DNA of 64,000 nucleotides, from contig NC_091016.1 of NCBI RefSeq assembly GCF_041296385.1, forward strand, positions 20,621,497-20,685,496, read 5' to 3'. Both the position numbers and the translations under genes were made by a program. Below, one piece after another: positions 1 to 11,068 of this stretch (position 1 is the first letter of the stretch; every line of letters begins with the position of its first letter). Source of the stretch: Aphelocoma coerulescens (lineage: Eukaryota > Chordata > Aves > Passeriformes > Corvidae). The notes below the pieces were generated by a model, which saw only the letters and a program-made list of their open reading frames with translations, was not told where the DNA came from and searched no databases.

Positions 1-15
1 CACTTTCATTTCCAA

Positions 16-45
16 GATATATATTTTATATATATATATAAATGT
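16..45. repeat. AT-rich simple repeat
   Basis: An imperfect run of TA dinucleotides broken by a TTTT block. It is a short low-complexity tract inside the FSHR intron with no visible function. Confidence 0.7.
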
Positions 46-1171
46 ACAGACAACTATACATCTTCAGACTTGGCCATACCTCTCTCACACATACATCAAA
101 CTGCAGACCATATAAGTAAGGTGAAAGCCATGTGCATGTATTTATTTAGAGCATCAGGAGTAAGCCAGCAGAGTACTGCACTGCAAAGCAGCTCCCATTG
201 CGTGCAGCATACCCCCTGATGTTCAAAAGCTCCTGAAGCTTTAGAAACTGAATGTTTCTGTAGAGATATATATTTGGTCATTTATACCAGCTGAGGATCT
301 GTCCTGCTGAGTTTATTATCCTTTTGTGTAATTTTCTTATGTTTCTTTTTCTTTCTCTCTTATGATCTGCCTATTTCTTTTTATCCTCCCAATTAAAATG
401 TCAAATAAGGAATCCAGCCTTAAGCATAGGACCACTGCACTGATATACAGACAGCAATCTTACAGCAACTCTGTAGCTTTCTCTTTCAAAGTAGGAGCTG
501 ATCATAAATTCAGGAAGAGAAGAATGTAACCCTAACAGATGCAAAACTGGTTTGAATTAAAAACTAAAATAATTAAAAAGGCTTTAGCCAGCATATAATT
601 TGCTCTCAATATGCTCTGCTGTGAAAATATTCTCATCTCATCCTGAAAAAAATGTGGGTTTATTGATTAACCACCACAACACAGGGAGTTCAAAGCTTCG
701 TGGGTCTTCATTTTGTTAGTTTACTTTATCCTCTCACACCTTGCCTTTCTTAGGTTAAGGTCAGTCCATCAGTATAAACACCCAAGCAAGAAGTGTAGCT
801 GTTTGCAGGTTTCAGTGTAATTTCAGCTCTAAGTGTGAAAGAATAAAAAAAAATCCTAATTGCAGCTGTCAATAACAGAGTTGCAGCTACAATTCACATC
901 ATTTTCAGCTTCTGTCGCTGGGAAGCACATCTGACTCACTCAGTACATAACACAGGACTTGCTATTTCTAGGCAGCTGATGTTTTAGTGCTCAGACATCT
1001 ACTCAGCCTTGACTTGATAGTCTAAAGTAAATATCCTTGAGCGATTGTACAAAAACACCTATGCAGTGAGCAAGTGAAAACCCCTGCTGTTTACAGTTTG
1101 CAGATGCTTGGGAGAAAACACTCTATATAACATACCTCTAAACTGCTCTGACAGTGGCTAAACTGCCTCCT

Positions 1172-1440
1172 AGAAGCATGGAGTCATTATGGCTGGAAAA
1201 GAGCTCTCAGATAATTGAGTCCGGCCGTTAAGCCCACACCACCTTGTTTGCCACTAAACCACGTCCCCAAGTGCCACATCCACAACACTTACAGGGATCA
1301 TGATTCCACCACTTCCCTGGGCAGCCTATTCCAGTGCCTAATGACCCTTTCAGGGAAGAAAGTTTTCCTAATATTGAATCTCAACTGCCCCTGGCACAAC
1401 TTGAGGCCATTTCCTGTTATACTTTTACTTGGTGCTATTC
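1172..1440 (-). mobile_element. CR1 LINE 3'-end fragment, reverse orientation
   Basis: Read on the plus strand this has the familiar reverse complement of an avian CR1 3' region: a 'ggctggaaaagagctctcag' stretch near the start, then 'ccctgggcagcctattccag', then 'cccctggcacaacttgaggc'. CR1 is the dominant non-LTR retrotransposon of birds and most copies are 5'-truncated like this one. The element's sense strand is minus, the same as FSHR. The terminal 8-mer repeat is degraded. Divergence from my remembered consensus is moderate, so the insertion is not recent. It cannot encode protein. Confidence 0.9.
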
Positions 1441-4400
1441 AAATGTTTCTGCTTAAAGTAGTTTGTTAAATCTTAAGAAGGATCCCTTCTGAGAATGTCA
1501 TTTTTGTCTGTATTCCTATCTCAAAGCAAGACCTCTAATGAATAAATGAAATCCTGCTGAATACTGATGATGGATTACAAAACTTGACACTGGATTTTTA
1601 AGATTGGAATAGATCTTCAAGGAGCAAACTGCCTCCAGCTGCTACTGAGTCACTCCCTCCCCTTTTCCCCTGAGGCAATTAAGAGTTATACTTTGACACA
1701 GGTGAGCCTACATTTCCCATCTGGACTTTTGGCCTCTGCTTTCTAATGGATTGACTCCAAAGTTGTAAGTCAGAGCCCTCTCTTCGGCATTTTGGTACCT
1801 ATTAGAAAATACCAAAAATTCTTCTATCCAGGCAAAGATTATAAAGAAAAACAGCTAATAACCACAGCCTCCCTTGTGAACACTCAGAACATGCCAGATG
1901 CAGACTACTTGCAAATCTGCAAAAAGCAATGTACTAACCAAGCTGTAACCATCCTCTCATGAAATTTTGGCCTGTAAGTGAAAATGTGGCAGAGAGTGAT
2001 GAAAGCCCATGGATTCTGATCCCTGCTTACCTTCCACATGGTAAATACAAAATGAAATCGCTCACTGTAAGAGGCTACCAGCCTTCCCTTTGCAACACCT
2101 TTGCTGAAGCAGGTGCTAATCCAGCCAGGACCAAACCCCTGTCTCATGCACCACACTGCAGAGCTCATGTTTGCTGTGGAGCCTAAGCTCTCCCTGTTGG
2201 GAAACCGATCACAAGGAAATCCCTCACGGCAGCACGTGCTCAGGACCTACCCTCAAACACTAAAAAATAACAATTTAAAATGTCAGCAATGGCAAAGAGA
2301 TAATGGCTAGTGAGGGCTCTATTTTTACCTTTATCATGAGTTTTCCTACGAGTGTCAGAGCTGGCTGCCACATGCCAGTGTCCCAACTTCAGACACAGCT
2401 GTAGTGAAATAGAATCACATAGCAAAGGAAGTGCTTGAGGCTTATCAGGCTCCTGTTCTCACTCTAAAGCATTCACCAGCATGTTATTCAACATTTTAAA
2501 GGCACTAGGGAAGGACTCTAGGATAATTTAGGAAAACTATCAAGATCATATAAGGCAAAGTGAAGAGCTCGAAGTGTACTGAGAAACTCCTCTCCATCAA
2601 ACAAAACCAGACTTCATCCAGACTCCCAGAATGAGCTCTTAAGAGAAAAAAGTACCTTGCAGGAGCTGTACTTAGCAAGAAGTCTCTGCTTGTGGCCTGT
2701 ACAGGGTTCTTAGACACCATGGCCTTCTGTGCTCCAGCTGGTGTGCTGATTTAAAAACCCTTTTCACTCACTGAGACTTTCTGAGGAAACATAAAGCAAG
2801 CTTTTTCTGTTACCAGGGGTGCACCTGCAGTGTCATCTGGAGAAGGAAAACCTATTTTAGCCACCTGAATCACCCCACTGGGCACTCACTGGAGAGACAC
2901 AGAGGAAAGGACTTTTCCAGAGTTCCCCTTTGATCCTGAAGGAAAAATCTAAAGTTTATCTGTCACTTGATAGCTCTTCATGTAACGTATCTAGCTTTAG
3001 TAATCCTAAGGTTTGGTATATTCAAAGCTACTCTAGGTAGTTTTCAAAATTTCAAGCCATGCTGAAATCAGTCTCACGCCTATACTGATGGAAGGGGACC
3101 TGGATTACTCCCTGAGAAACCAAAAGCTGGTTTATTTTGAGAGAAAGTGAGAAGAGAGTCAAGTTGAGAGATTCTAACTCCAGTATTTGCCCAGCACTGG
3201 CAGAAGAAAGGATTTGTTTGTTGTTTTCAGTCACACTATTGTTGTATTCTGCCTGTTTCAGAGAATAACACTCATGCTAAGAGCCCACAAATTAGCATCC
3301 TCAACAAACTCTTGAGAAGTTAACAAGGAGAGGACAAATCCCATTTTACTAACAGGTGCTTTTCAGCGATACTCTACTTCTTTGCAGAAATAATTAAAAA
3401 ATGCTTTTGCTTAATCCCTAGAAGGCAGACCTTAACTGTGTAACCTAAAGAAACAATCAAAGCAAAATTAAACAAAATTAGCCATATATGCCTGGAGCAC
3501 AGCTCACTCAGGATTTAGGTGGCCTAAATCACAGATGGATTAGTTTCTCCTCTAGTTATGAGAATGATTTAAACTTTTAATGACCTTTTGTGGTTAATTC
3601 AGACATTTCTCTCAAGTTTTCACTGCAATCTGCTTAGTCAGTGAGTGTAACGACTCCTGCTTCTGAACAAAACAAAACTTCTGCCCTAGGAAAACACTGG
3701 CATAATAACCATGGATATACTGTGGTGTGTAAAATTGGGATAGGGCTATATTTTTCTAACTAGTGACACATCATTCTTCATTGTATCCTCCCTTCAAACT
3801 TGCCACTCCACTTATTAATCAAAAGCTTTATCCAGGGCTACTCCTCTTGCTTTTGCTTTAGTTTGTAACAATGCCAGATGTCTGCGGGGGTGTTGGCAAA
3901 GGGTGATCTAATTTGCTTTAAAACTATTAAAATGAAAACAATAACTTGCAGTTACATACTTGCCATTGCACAAGCTCGTTTGCTTGCCTGTGCTACTGAC
4001 ACACAAAACAGCTGCCACACACTATTGCTCACATTACTTTTATGAAAAATAATGAGAAGCTTTAAGACAGACAAAACCCATCCTATTGTAACTCAGTGCA
4101 ATATCTTCATGTTGCTCACTGTCTCCAACCGCAGCCACGCTGCTGCTCTGGTGGAGGAGGATCCCTCCCTGAATGTTTGTCAGAGTCCTTTCTGCAATGC
4201 CTTTGAGATTTCAAGGGGAAAACATTAAGTTCCTTCTTGGCAAACAAGTGCAAACCTTTGGAAAGCTCCTGCAGTACAAAAAAACGCTCATCATGAAGTT
4301 GTTTGGGGCAGACAAGTTGCTCTGCGCCTTCCGACAACGCTAAAGCAAAGCTGTAAAGAAAGCCCAGACTTTGTGCTTCAAATTAGTCACAGCACCAAGG

Positions 4401-4670
4401 ATGCTTGTTTCAAATTTAGTCTGCACTTTGCATTATAACGTGCAAACTCCTTTCTTAACAGAGATCTTACATTGACCACGATCAGAGAAACGGAGAGGAG
4501 TTTCAAGTGTAATTAAGTGAGCATTGGAGGAAGGGCTGTGCTCTGCAAACAGCTGGCATGAAGTCTCCCAAGCGACTCCCTGCAAACCTGACCTGTGGCT
4601 TGCCAAGCAGCAGCTTGTTTGGAGAGCCAGCCACAAGGCTGCTGCTCCCAACCGCTCCCTTTCCCTACTT

Positions 4671-4672
4671 AC
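4671..4672 (-). other. FSHR: Splice donor of FSHR exon 1
   Basis: On the minus strand the exon runs directly into GTAAGTAGGG, a full consensus 5' splice site. The reading frame would hit TAA two bases into the intron. The cut leaves two bases (CT) of a leucine codon, an intron phase that agrees with the 152-base coding part of exon 1 known for mammalian FSHR. Confidence 0.93.
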
Positions 4673-4824
4673 AGTTCAGTGGTGTTGGCAGGGATGTCCC
4701 GGGGAACCTGGAGCACCTGGCTCTCCTGGCAGATGAACACCCTGCCCAGGCAGCGGCAGGCGCGGTGCTGGCATCCCAGGCAGCCCGCCAGGAACAGCAG
4801 CAAGCAGGCAAGGGCTGGAGACAT
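4673..4824 (-). CDS. FSHR: Follicle-stimulating hormone receptor, coding exon 1
   Basis: FSHR is a Gs-coupled glycoprotein-hormone receptor at the surface of granulosa and Sertoli cells. This exon supplies 50 complete codons plus two bases. Residues 1-17 are a signal peptide: Met-Ser-Pro, then an Ala/Leu/Cys/Phe-rich hydrophobic core ending Gly-Cys-Leu-Gly. The mature N-terminus starts at Cys18. Cysteines at 18, 23, 25 and 32 match the spacing of the cysteine cap before the leucine-rich repeats, and the segment VFICQES followed by VPRDIP is typical of FSHR. The start at 4824 is chosen because it gives the family's signal-peptide length; the base at -3 is G. The frame stays open upstream to 5043, but that part lies in the promoter. 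Oddities are Leu26-Gly27, where mammalian FSHR has Ser-Asn, and an N-glycosylation sequon at Asn47 (NTT). LHCGR and TSHR are less likely because their N-termini differ. The rest of the gene lies left of the window. Confidence 0.95.
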
Positions 4825-4909
4825 CTCTGCCTCCACATCTGTGCCCGTCTCCTTTAGCTCAAAGAGAAGAACGCAGAGACCTCCCAGGCCAACACCCTGG
4901 ATGGAAGAT

Positions 4910-4916
4910 CCGCCCC
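4910..4916 (-). promoter_or_regulatory. GC box (Sp1-type) in FSHR promoter
   Basis: On the minus strand this reads GGGGCGG, the core Sp1/KLF site, about 86-92 bases before the ATG. Its position suits a TATA-less promoter. The match is short and could be chance. Confidence 0.45.
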
Positions 4917-4932
4917 GAAAGCTGGGACAAAC

Positions 4933-4938
4933 CATGTG
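4933..4938 (-). promoter_or_regulatory. E-box in FSHR promoter
   Basis: On the minus strand this reads CACATG, a CANNTG E-box, about 110 bases before the start codon. Mammalian FSHR promoters depend on a CACGTG E-box bound by USF1/USF2 at a similar distance. Here one base differs from the palindromic USF consensus, so USF binding may be weaker. The correspondence is inferred from position. Confidence 0.5.
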
Positions 4939-4992
4939 GCTCCTAGGGGATGACTTCTCAGCAAGTTTCACTTCATGACCCCAGATTCCGTA

Positions 4993-5001
4993 TGGCCTTG
5001 G
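4993..5001 (-). promoter_or_regulatory. NR5A (SF-1/LRH-1) site upstream of FSHR
   Basis: On the minus strand this reads CCAAGGCCA, a perfect match to the YCAAGGYCA consensus of the gonadal nuclear receptors SF-1 (NR5A1) and LRH-1 (NR5A2). It lies about 170 bases before the ATG. SF-1 is a known regulator of gonadotropin-receptor and steroidogenic genes, so the site makes sense here. Occupancy is not shown. Confidence 0.5.
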
Positions 5002-5040
5002 AGTGGGGATAGAGACGAGCAATGCTGATTTTTCATGACA

Positions 5041-8000
5041 CAAGTATTTTGTATTTCAAGTGGTGTTGAAATCAGGGGGCCCAGCTGTACTAACCAGGGC
5101 TCTTTTAATGCGCTGGGAAAAGGTTCTTCCTTCTCAGCTATGCAATTTTTCATGTCTTGCTTGGTGTGACCAAGAGACAACAAAGCATTTTTGCTTTCTA
5201 CAGCCCAGACACTTTTGTCCCTGAAGGAGAAGCACCCTATTTATGGTAGTATTTATGCTCCCATTCATGGATCCAAGAGCCCCTGCTTTTGTATTGCTCC
5301 TAGGCAAAAGTAAGGTGTTATTATTTTATATGGCATACAGTATACTTCATAGGGTAAAAGCACTATAGACCTAAAGCCAGAGATAAATTACATGCCTTTT
5401 TCTTCACAACTGTGATTATTTTTCATGCAGTTGCTGATTCCTCTCCTTTTTCCTTCGGCACCTTTATTGGAACCCAAACAGAAGAAAACTCTACAAACCA
5501 AATTGTCCCCATGGACTGGTAAATTAATTTCATCATCTGGAACAGAAATCCCAGAAATATTGCCAAATGACTATTTGTGACACAACAGGAGGAAAACAGC
5601 TTCAAGAATATCACCAGGAGGCTTGGATGTTGAATCTTGTCAATGTTGAATCTTGTCTTTGAGTCCCTATTTGTTTTGTTTTGACTGGGCTAAAATATCT
5701 TGCTACAAATATTAATCCTTGAGGAATGGTCCCTGTGAACTCTTTGCTGTCATTGAGTCAAGATGCACCAGGCCATTGTGTGGAACCAGTGCTTCTCTAC
5801 AAGACACCTGAAATGAACATTTTGGGATAGAGGTGTTTGTGGGTTTTTTTGTTGTTGCTTTGCGGTTCTTTTGTTTGTTTTTCTTTTAAACTGTAAATGG
5901 CTGTTTCAGACACACTGAGCTTATAAATCATGTGCTTTTTAAGTAAGTAAGGGAAGAGCCATGGGTGATTCTGCTGAACTTGACTCACATTTAATCCTTC
6001 CTATTGCTTGGAAGGATTTCTTAATCTGTTAAAAGCTGCTGTTAGCTTGTTTTTCATGGTTTTTTTTAATTGCTTTTTTTTTCTTCCATAATCAAAAAGC
6101 ATTAACAAATGTAATGAGACAAAAGACAGTATCTTTCCCCTGGACTGTGTTGACCAAGATTCCATCATTCTCACCTTTAAAACAAGCCTCATAATATAGA
6201 TGTTTCTTAGGAGAACTAATTAAGATTTTTAAACTCATTAAAATAATTCTTAACTTAAGAGTTATCCCAATTGTACCTAATATTTGTTATTTTTCCCTCA
6301 GTCATTTAAGCCTACTCAAGATGAGAAGAGAATTTATATTCACATAGAAAAAAAAGTAAGAAAAAATCATGGCAATCTTTTTCTAACAATGGTAGGCTTA
6401 TAACGAAATGTAAGAGTATTCTTTTAGTTGTATGTGTAAAACAGAGTCCATTTTTCTAAGTTTCATGAGAATGACAGTGGCTGCCAGAAAAAAAGAATTT
6501 CTAAAACCTTAGTGACTTTTTCCTCACCTTTCTCTCTTCCTTTTCCTGTGAAAGATCTTAGACCTACAAGATCTTCTGAAATGAGTAAAAACCTTCAGTT
6601 ACCTTCATCCTCAATGGGATGAAAACTGCAGAATTGCACCCTATGATCAAACAAATTCCTATTTATTTAAATTTTTTCCATAGCCCACTGAAATTTGGAA
6701 TAATGGCAGACTTCAGGATTTAAACAAAGGCCAGGATGACAAATCATTTGAGGCTTTTGGGGTTTTGTCATTTCAATACAAAGACTCTAGCTCCTGCAGT
6801 AGTAGACTAAAAGCAGGCTGAAAAAACCTCCAAAATACGAAATGTGAAGTTTGAGGAATGTAAAGAGCACAAGAATATGTGGATACAGAGGGATTTAAGC
6901 TTTATCCTGAAATACATCAATATAGATGGTCATGTTATACTGATGAAATGGATAGTAATATTTGTGACATAGTTTAAAAAATGGTAACATTCTCTGAATG
7001 TCCAAACAATTTTCACTGATATGAAGACATTGCAATTTGATTAACTTTGGGTTTCATAAATCAAACCACGAAGGTTATTTCAGATGATAGCAATAATTCT
7101 TCACTATGCAAAGGTCAGGAGATCAAAAAGTATCACTGGGGTTACAAGGCATTTTTCCAGTTATTAGTGACTTCCAAAATATAATAAGTATGTTTTATTT
7201 TAATACAGCTAGTAAAACAGAGATGTTTTAAAACATCAGGTCAGGCTCAGTAGCAAATCATGAACATAATGAAGAAAAAATTGAGGGAGGTTTTCTCTCT
7301 TCCATTTTAGTTTGGTGAGGCCATTTTATCAGTGCAGTACACATTGCTCCACTTTCACTTACATCAGTTAAGAATGAGATGACAATTATTAAATAATATA
7401 AACCCCTTATCCAGACTGCAGGCTTCTCTTGTAATACCGTGGAGATAAGACTTTGATGGAAATATGCAAGTATCATTGCATTCAATAAAATCAGGCTAGC
7501 GTGCTAAACAGAACTGACAACTCATTCATACTGGAACAAGCACTAAATCAGGACCACAATAAAACTCCCTGAGGATACATGAAGATTCAGAAGGATCTCT
7601 CAGTTGTTTTAAACATACGATCCAAGGCCTTAAAGAATAAATTCTGGTGTCTATCAGTGTTTTGAACTGGGAGACTGTGTCCTATTTCTGCACATGACTG
7701 TCAAATGGCACATAGCTAAATCAGCACAGTCCCCTGCATGGACTGATCGGCTGGTGATCCTCTCACTACCAGCTCAGGAGCACAGTTGTCTCCTCTTGGG
7801 AAGAAAATCCGTGTAAAGAGGGGAAAAACCCCACTTCCTGGTATCTTTCTGTGTAGTTTGCACTCCTAAGTTCTTCCTGAGTGCCAGACTGGAGCTACAG
7901 CCATGCCTGAAAACCCACAGGACCTGTTGCAGGGGACCACCTTCAGAGCATCATGTACTAGGAGCAAGGATGCACTGTCATTGAGATTCAAGCTGTTGAA

Positions 8001-9229
8001 TGTGCAAATGCAGAGATGATGGTGCTTTCAGATATTTATGAGAGCCTTATCTTTGCATCCATTTGCAGAAGAACTATGCTCCAGCTGGCAAATTGGTCTT
8101 GAGAGTGTAAACTGTTTTCCTGAGTAAGAAAACAGAAATTTCCCCAAATTGAAGCACTGTAGCAACAGACATGCAATTAAGTGAATTATGAAAGATATTC
8201 AATGATGATGCTACAGATTATGAAATTAGATGGTGTCTAGGACAAACAGTTAATTCAAAGCTATATAGCCATCAAGGGATCTTTTTTAATACAGTAGTAA
8301 GGGATCCTGGTTGATAGGACTGGCCTCTAAAATTAGCTCTGGTTGAATTTTGCAAGCACTGAGCCAGAGGAACCAAGGGGATCTGCAGACTATATCCTCT
8401 GACCAAGCAGCAGTGCCTGTCCGGGGTCATGCTGTCACCTGGACCAATGAGGTTACGGTTGGAAATAAAAGGAGCCACCTCAACTCTCTCTCCTGCCCTC
8501 AATAAACTTGCTCCTAAGACAGCTCTGAGCCCTTTCACCTCAGTGTGGATATGGTCAGGTCAACAGCTAAATCCAGCTGTTGAAGGTGTGGGAGCAGCTC
8601 TTTTCCTTAAGGCAGGAAGGTCACCAGGTGCTGGCGTGCATCAACCTACAGGCAAGCAAGTTCACAGCAGCATCTGCTTGTGTTTGCCTCCTCTGAAACA
8701 CAGCATGACAGCTAATTAAGTAAATACTGTTTCTACTGTTGTTTCCCAGCCTCAGAACAGTGTTTAATTACTGACTGCCTCTTTATTAGTGGCTTTGCTT
8801 AACAACATGCATTCTCTAAAAATGTGTAAGGCAAATCAATCACCTGCATGAACAGATGACATAAAAAACACCTCCAAAAGGAGTTTATCCTTCAGAGTGG
8901 ATATTTCTTTCTCTTTTGATGATTTCCAGCACATAGTTTCTCCCTGTGGCTTTAGAAGCAGCAATAGCCTCTATTGTCCTGACTGCTATGCTATGAGAAG
9001 AAAAAGGTGTTTTCTCTCCATAAAAGCTGGCAATGTGAGAGGGAGCAGATCCTAAGAGGAAATCAGAGGAAATTGCTAAAAGGGACTTTAACACATCACC
9101 GATTTATCTTTTGTGAATGACCAACATGAGTCTTAAAACAGCAGATCATTGAGGCAAACAGATCATTGACCTGATAAAAATATAATGTTTTAGGCTCTTT
9201 CCAGAAATAGCCTTTCTGAACAGAATATT
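5041..9229. other. Intergenic, upstream of FSHR; no gene seen
   Basis: AT-rich single-copy-looking DNA. Apart from a 16-bp tandem duplication near its left end I recognise no exon, RNA gene or mobile element. Reading frames are all under 100 codons and show no domain signature. Distal enhancers of FSHR could lie here but none can be pointed to. Confidence 0.6.
5627..5658. repeat. 16-bp tandem duplication
   Basis: Two adjacent copies of ATGTTGAATCTTGTCa/t differ only in the last base. This is the signature of replication slippage or a small duplication. No function is suggested. Confidence 0.85.
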
Positions 9230-9760
9230 TTTAGCTTCACCTTTTTCCACGAATGGGGATTACTTTTAAATACATTTGAATGGACAGACTTTACCTGTGC
9301 CCTCGGAGTCGAGAACATAAAACGATAAAGTAGCCTAATAAAAGCAGTATTATTGCTCTCTCAGTTCCTTTAGCCACCTGCTCGCAGGAAACTTCAGCTC
9401 CAAAAAAGGAGTGAACCTGAGACAGTAAATCAGCCACCAGAGGGAGTGCCTTGACTCGGGAATAGAACACACACGTGTAAGGGAAAGGATTAGAAACTGC
9501 GTGGAATTATGCTCATGAAGATTTCATGTGGCTCTCTGACTCTTGACTTCACAACCTGGCTGTGATGAGTTGCTCCCTTATTAACCTGCACCCCTGCAGA
9601 AACCAGAGCTGCACATCACGTGGGGCTGTGTCCAACGCAGCAATAACCGGCTGCGCCGTGGCTCTCGCTTCCCTCCTCCTTGAAGACGAATTAGGATCTT
9701 GTGTAAACAGCCCTACCTATCCGTTTAGCTCAGGAAGGACAGTACCCAGCATGGAAGGCT
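9230..9760. promoter_or_regulatory. Candidate conserved noncoding / enhancer region
   Basis: This stretch keeps more CpG dinucleotides than the surrounding AT-rich desert, for example around 9308, 9470 and 9634-9690. It also has dense motif-like sequence, including CACGTG-type E-boxes near 9472 (ACACGTGT) and 9619 (TCACGTGG), and contains a CTCF-like site. No repeat is recognised in it and it does not encode a recognisable protein. Regulatory function is an inference from composition only. Confidence 0.3.
9434..9448 (+). promoter_or_regulatory. Candidate CTCF motif
   Basis: CCACCAGAGGGAGTG matches the CTCF core (CCASYAGRKGGCRS) except for A in place of C at the twelfth position. It sits in the CpG-retaining stretch above. 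CTCF motifs mark loop anchors or insulators. A single motif match in 64 kb is not strong evidence. Confidence 0.35.
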
Positions 9761-10499
9761 CTCAGAAACTTCTAATGTTTCTGCTGACACTTCTCAGCAG
9801 TGATCTTGTTCTTGTGCTATGAACTGGGGGAACCGGGGAGTTTTGACTTTCTCTATTTCGCTCTGCCCCAATACTTTTATGGTTTTGATGGCTGACAAGC
9901 TCCCACTCAGCCCTTTATCTGTGTGATTTTTCTGAGGCAATCTGAGGATATAAGCACCTCATGTATTTTCAGACCACAGGAGACATATGCAAGAGACAAG
10001 AGTGAAGTCAGAGAATAATCTTTGTCACTCCATCTAGTGCTGCTCCTCGGGTTCAGGTCTGTTCATCCCCAGTCGATAATAAAAGACGCAGCCCATCTGC
10101 TAGGTTTCTATCACATGTCTGTAGAAGAACAGTTATAGAAGTACTTTTTCTTTGCACTGTCCATGAGTGGGTTTGACTAGACCAAAATAATGCACAAGAG
10201 ACACCAAAGCCTGCCTAGAATCACACTTTGCATCATATATTCTCCTCTGATGCCTTTCCCAGCCAGCAAAAGGTACCTGAAGGTCAGAGATGTGAGGCAA
10301 GAGAAACCTTGCCTGACTGTGGTGTCAAGGAGCCCTGCCCACAGACATCAATAACCATGCACTGCTGGCGTCAGCACCAGGGGAAACCCATGGAATCCAA
10401 CAGGGACAAATGCAAGGCCCCAAACCTGTGGAGGACAAACTCTCTGCAGCGATGCAGGCTGGGCACTGCATGTTCAGGGAGCAGATCTGCTGGTAAATT
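9761..10499. other. Intergenic, nothing recognised
   Basis: Ordinary sequence between the candidate regulatory stretch and a CR1 copy. The left part of the 121-codon plus-strand frame starting at 10228 lies here, and its right end runs into the CR1 element. I do not consider it a gene. Confidence 0.55.
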
Positions 10500-11068
10500 G
10501 AGAGAATTGATTATTCCCCTTTCCTCAGGACCATGGGGGCAGCACTGCATCCATTCTGGAGTGCCCAGTAGAAAACAGACATCATTTAACTAAGGGAGTG
10601 CAGGGAAGAGCCAAGATGGTCAGGGCAGGGGCGCTTGCTCTGTGAGCTGAAGCTGTGAGACCAGGGTTTGTTCAGCTGAGGCAAGGAATGGTCTGTGGGC
10701 ACCTAACAGTAGCCCCCAGTGCCTATGAAGGGATGACCTGTGGATACAGAAGAGCAGTCCCCAGAGCATACAGGATGGTGATCAAGAAGTGGACCCAGGC
10801 TCATTGCAGAGATGGAGGGTGGGAGAGCAGAAAGCAACAGACTTGGGTTGAAATAAGTGGCATTCAGAGTGGCTACAAGGAGATTTTTCACACTGAGGAG
10901 AGTCAAGCAGCAGCACAGGCTGCTAGAGAGGTCATGCTCTCTCCTTCCATAGAAGCTTAAAAGACCAGACTGAATAAGTCCCTGGGCAACCCAGTTTGAC
11001 CTCACATTGAGCAACATGTGGGACCTCCCCACGTCCCTCCTTCACCTGAATTCTTTTGTGATTCTACT
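10500..11068 (+). mobile_element. CR1 LINE, 5'-truncated, with 3' end
   Basis: The copy begins inside the end of the CR1 reverse-transcriptase ORF. Decayed matches include 'attattcccctttcctcagg', 'cattctggagtgcccagta' and 'gggtttgttcagctgagg'. It continues through the 3' UTR ('agactgaataagtccctgg') and ends with 'ttcttttgtgattctac', a degenerate form of the CR1 terminal ATTCTRTG repeat. Several indels and stops show it is long dead. It lies opposite in orientation to the intronic CR1 copy. Confidence 0.85.

Larger units (their letters stand above)
1..4672 (-). other. FSHR: FSHR intron 1, 5' part (partial)
   Basis: This sequence lies directly downstream, in the minus-strand direction, of the splice donor of FSHR exon 1, so it is the beginning of intron 1, which runs off the left edge. 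I looked on the minus strand for the short leucine-rich-repeat exon 2 that follows in FSHR and did not find it. The known first intron of this gene is long, so this is expected. The stretch is AT-rich and holds an AT repeat near its left end and one CR1 fragment. No other exon, RNA gene or intact mobile element was recognised. Confidence 0.85.
4825..5040 (-). promoter_or_regulatory. FSHR: FSHR 5' UTR and proximal promoter
   Basis: This is the sequence immediately upstream of the FSHR start codon in transcription direction. It has no TATAAA box, in line with the TATA-less, multiple-start promoters described for mammalian FSHR. A pyrimidine-rich minus-strand stretch about 40-55 bases before the ATG could serve as an initiator. 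A GC box, an E-box and an NR5A half-site lie in order going upstream. The transcription start cannot be placed from sequence alone. The 5' UTR is probably around 80-110 bases if it resembles mammals. Confidence 0.7.

Noticed and set aside
1..4672. FSHR exon 2 within the visible intron
   Set aside because: No minus-strand segment encodes the expected leucine-rich-repeat peptide flanked by splice sites.
4669..5043. 124-codon minus-strand frame taken as one protein
   Set aside because: Only the last 50 codons are coding (FSHR exon 1). The upstream part is promoter/5' UTR, and the last residues read past the splice donor.
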